From: Lysobacteraceae bacterium 2PB
GTDB lineage: Bacteria; Pseudomonadota; Gammaproteobacteria; Xanthomonadales; Xanthomonadaceae
Assembly (NCBI GenBank): GCA_005502915.1
Contig: SCMT01000002.1
Span: 231,077-295,076 of the forward strand
Length of the DNA: 64,000 bases
Reading direction: 5' to 3'
The position numbers were made by a program, and so were the translations under genes. Shown here piece by piece: positions 62,208 through 64,000 of this stretch (position 1 is the stretch's first letter; every line of letters starts with the position of its first letter). Below the pieces are notes generated by a model, which made no database searches, was not told the DNA's origin, and saw only the letters and a list, made by a program, of their open reading frames with translations.

Positions 62208-62639
62208 TCAGTCCGCGAGCGCGGCCGAGACCTTCTTCAGCAGCCTGTCGAATGCGGTGTCGTATTCGCTGTCGTCGGCGAAATCCTTGAACTCGCCGGC
62301 GTCGTAGAAGCGGCCGTAGCAGAACTTGCAGCTTTCGAAGCGGATGTGCGGCTGGTGCGGATCGACCATGTGGACCAGCGGATAGTGTTCGCAGGCCGGG
62401 CAGAGCAGGGTGGCCGGGGCGGGCGCGGTCGGGTCGAAGTATTCGCCCTCGGCCGGTGCCGCGGGTTCGCCCAGATCGATGGTGCCGGCATCGGCGCGCA
62501 GCTGTTCGTGCGCCATGATCTCGAACCACATGCCACGACAGCCCTCGCAGCGGTGGACGACCGCTTCCTCGAAGCCTTCCAGCGCGTGCATGGCGGCGTG
62601 GCACTTCGGGCAGTGCATCGGTGTGGTCGTGTCGGACAT
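62208..62639 (-). CDS. TFIIB-type zinc-ribbon protein
   Basis: A 143-residue protein with two zinc knuckles: MHCPKCHAAMHALE with CEGCRGMWFE (residues 9-45), and LLCPACEHYPLVHMV with ESCKFCYGRFYDAGEFKDF (about 80-125). This is the zf-TFIIB pattern of small proteins of unknown role. The linker is Ala/Pro/Glu-rich. It shares a strand with the GNAT and clp genes downstream of them, 17 bases from the GNAT stop. Confidence 0.88.
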   Translation of the reverse strand: MSDTTTPMHCPKCHAAMHALEGFEEAVVHRCEGCRGMWFEIMAHEQLRADAGTIDLGEPAAPAEGEYFDPTAPAPATLLCPACEHYPLVHMVDPHQPHIRFESCKFCYGRFYDAGEFKDFADDSEYDTAFDRLLKKVSAALAD

Positions 62640-62655
62640 GGGCGTGGTGCTCGGG

Positions 62656-63123
62656 TCAGTCGCCGAGCAGCTTCACGAAGCGCACGGCGCCCTCGGTGAA
62701 GCCGCAGGCGCGGTAGAAGGCATGGGCGTCGGTGCGGTGGCCCGCGCTGGTGACTTCCAGCCGGGCGGCGCCGCCGAGGCGGGCGCGGCGTTCGGCATCG
62801 CGCAGGAGCAGGCGGCCGACGCCCCGGCCCTGGGCATCCTCGGCCACCACCAGTGCGGTGACGCGGCAGGTGGTGGTGCCCAGTGGCAGGTAGTACATGA
62901 AGTCGAGGGCGAGCAGGCCGCAGGCGACGCCGCGGCTGCGGGCCAGGATCAGCGCCTGGCGGTCGTTGTGCAGGACGGTGCTGATGCGCTCGGCGGCATC
63001 GGCGGGCTCGCAGGGGTAGCCGAGCTGGCCGAGCAGGGTCGCCACGTCCCCGGCATCGCCGGGGATGGCGCCGCGGAGGTCGATGTCCTCCGACGGCGGA
63101 CCGGGCATGGCAGGGTGTGTCAC
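62656..63123 (-). CDS. GNAT family N-acetyltransferase
   Basis: A 155-residue acetyltransferase. Signatures: IDLRGAIPGDAGDVATLLGQLGYP at the N-terminus, CRVTALVVAEDAQGRGVGRLLLRDAERRA (acetyl-CoA site, motif Q-x-x-G-x-G/A) near residue 100, and LEVTSAGHRTDAHAFYRACGFTEGAVRF near the end. Substrate unknown. It starts 17 bases after clp and precedes the zinc-ribbon gene, so the three may be one transcript. Confidence 0.92.
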   Translation of the reverse strand: MTHPAMPGPPSEDIDLRGAIPGDAGDVATLLGQLGYPCEPADAAERISTVLHNDRQALILARSRGVACGLLALDFMYYLPLGTTTCRVTALVVAEDAQGRGVGRLLLRDAERRARLGGAARLEVTSAGHRTDAHAFYRACGFTEGAVRFVKLLGD

Positions 63124-63139
63124 CGGGAGGCGAGGCCGG

Positions 63140-63829
63140 TCAGCGGGTGCCGTAGACGACCACGGTCTTGCCGCGGGCGTGCAGCTTGCCGTCGGCCTGC
63201 AGCTTCTTGAGCACGCGGCCGGCCATTTCGCGGGAGCAGCCGACCAGGCGCGCCAGCTCCTGGCGGGACACGCGCAGCTGGGTGCCCTGCGGGTGGCTCA
63301 TGGCTTCCGGCTCGCGGGTCAGGTCGTGCAGGGCACGGATGATCCGGTCGGTGACGTCGAGGAAGGCCAGGCGGCCGGCCTTGCGGCTGGTGTCCAGCAG
63401 GCGCCGGGACAGCTGGGCGCCGATGGCGTAGATCAGCTGGGCGGCGTCGTTGCCGAGCGGACCTTCCAGCAGCTGGTACAGGCGCTCGTAGCCGATCTCC
63501 GCCAGCTCGCACTGGGTGCGGGTGCGCAGCACCACTTCGCGGCGGTCGCTCTCGACGAACAGTCCCATCTCGCCGACGAATTCGCCCGGGCCGAAGTAGC
63601 CCAGGACCAGCTCCCGCCCGTCGTCCTCTTCCGTGATGATGCTGACCGAACCGGAGATCACGTAATACAAGGTGCCGGCCGGATCTCCCGGGCGGAACAC
63701 CTCGGTCCGCGGCGGGTAGCGGCGACGGTGGCAGTGGGAGAGGAAACGCTCGATGGTCGCGACCGTCGGAGCGAGCGGGTTGGCGTTTCGGCGGAGAGGT
63801 GTCAGCGTGGCCACGGGGGATGTGTTCAT
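63140..63829 (-). CDS. clp: CRP-like transcription regulator Clp
   Basis: A 229-residue regulator that closely follows Xanthomonas Clp, which controls extracellular enzymes and polysaccharide and is released from DNA by c-di-GMP. The cyclic-nucleotide domain has TIERFLSHCHRRRYPPRTEVFRPGD, GTLYYVISGSVSIITEEDD and FVGEMGLFVES; the helix-turn-helix is SRQELARLVGCSREMAGRVLKKLQ. The start at 63829 gives the usual 230-residue length; a longer frame reaches 63883. The region upstream to 64000 is G+C-rich with no clear promoter. Confidence 0.95.
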   Translation of the reverse strand: MNTSPVATLTPLRRNANPLAPTVATIERFLSHCHRRRYPPRTEVFRPGDPAGTLYYVISGSVSIITEEDDGRELVLGYFGPGEFVGEMGLFVESDRREVVLRTRTQCELAEIGYERLYQLLEGPLGNDAAQLIYAIGAQLSRRLLDTSRKAGRLAFLDVTDRIIRALHDLTREPEAMSHPQGTQLRVSRQELARLVGCSREMAGRVLKKLQADGKLHARGKTVVVYGTR

Positions 63830-64000
63830 GCGAGCCAGAGCGAAGGAATGGGCAAGAGTAGGCTTTTGTTCGGTTCCGGGCAAACCGTGGGTTTCAGCCC
63901 CCGGCCCGCGCGCCGGCCCGGCCGGCCGCGCCGCCCGTCAGCCCGGGTCGGGGATTCCCGGGGCCCGCCCGGCAAACGGTGGCGCCGCCCCCCCCTCTGC

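Noticed and set aside
1..64000. CRISPR arrays, integrases, transposases, tRNA or rRNA genes
   Set aside because: I read for regularly spaced repeats, transposase motifs and tRNA arms and saw none; the short inverted repeats listed are the only mobile-like elements.

Overview
The window looks like a chromosomal segment of a high-GC (about 70%) gammaproteobacterium of the Xanthomonadaceae (Lysobacter/Luteimonas/Xanthomonas relatives). This rests on a near-diagnostic Clp regulator at the right end, a hemP / TonB receptor / DUF6607 haem block, a GDT1-type Mn exporter behind a yybP-ykoY riboswitch, and the TGTAGGAGGGGCTT-type intergenic inverted repeats of this family. I see no tRNA, rRNA, CRISPR array, intact insertion sequence or prophage integrase. 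The assignment is by reading only; no database search was possible.

Left part (1-24528, all + strand): the 3' half of an extracellular contractile injection system (eCIS, phage-tail-like particle). In order: the end of a LysM tube-cap protein, a DUF5908-like small protein, a gpD/VgrG-like hub, a gpV-like spike, an unknown protein with a hydrophobic tail, gp25-like and J-like baseplate proteins, a gpI-like tail protein, two related proteins that may form fibre or cap parts, a PASTA+TIG protein, a secreted VWA protein, an unknown 697-residue protein, an AAA+ ATPase, a 1046-residue cargo-type protein with a distinct C-terminal tip, and a DUF6882-like small protein that may be its immunity partner. 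Sheath and tube genes must lie left of the window. The operon runs on through overlapping stop/start codons into a 917-residue three-part protein (Rossmann/DUF115-like, KpsC/S-like and GT4-like regions) and a protein made of two fused methyltransferases (24525-28585).

Middle (28600-46000): core and household genes. These are a YkgJ Cys-cluster protein, a YaiI/DUF188 protein, an OBAP-type lipoprotein, a Q-G-Q-K-D repeat microprotein behind an excellent sigma-54 promoter, metK, an OlsF-like two-domain acyltransferase, a YdjM-like membrane protein, a methyltransferase, dusB, yegP, ribokinase plus nucleoside transporter, a degenerate GGDEF protein (GGQEF), a secreted PI-PLC/ricin protein, the Mn exporter with its riboswitch, and an aldo/keto reductase.

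Right part (45790-64000): an iron-regulated haem uptake block (Fur box, hemP, TonB receptor, two accessory genes); a sigma factor / membrane anti-sigma-like / PDZ operon; stomatin-NfeD; gcvT-gcvH; a histone H1-like gene behind a roughly 400-nt leader; a class-C beta-lactamase-fold hydrolase; LemA and an M48 protease; a zinc-ribbon protein, a GNAT acetyltransferase and Clp. The 1.08-kb stretch 56284-57368 has no convincing protein gene.
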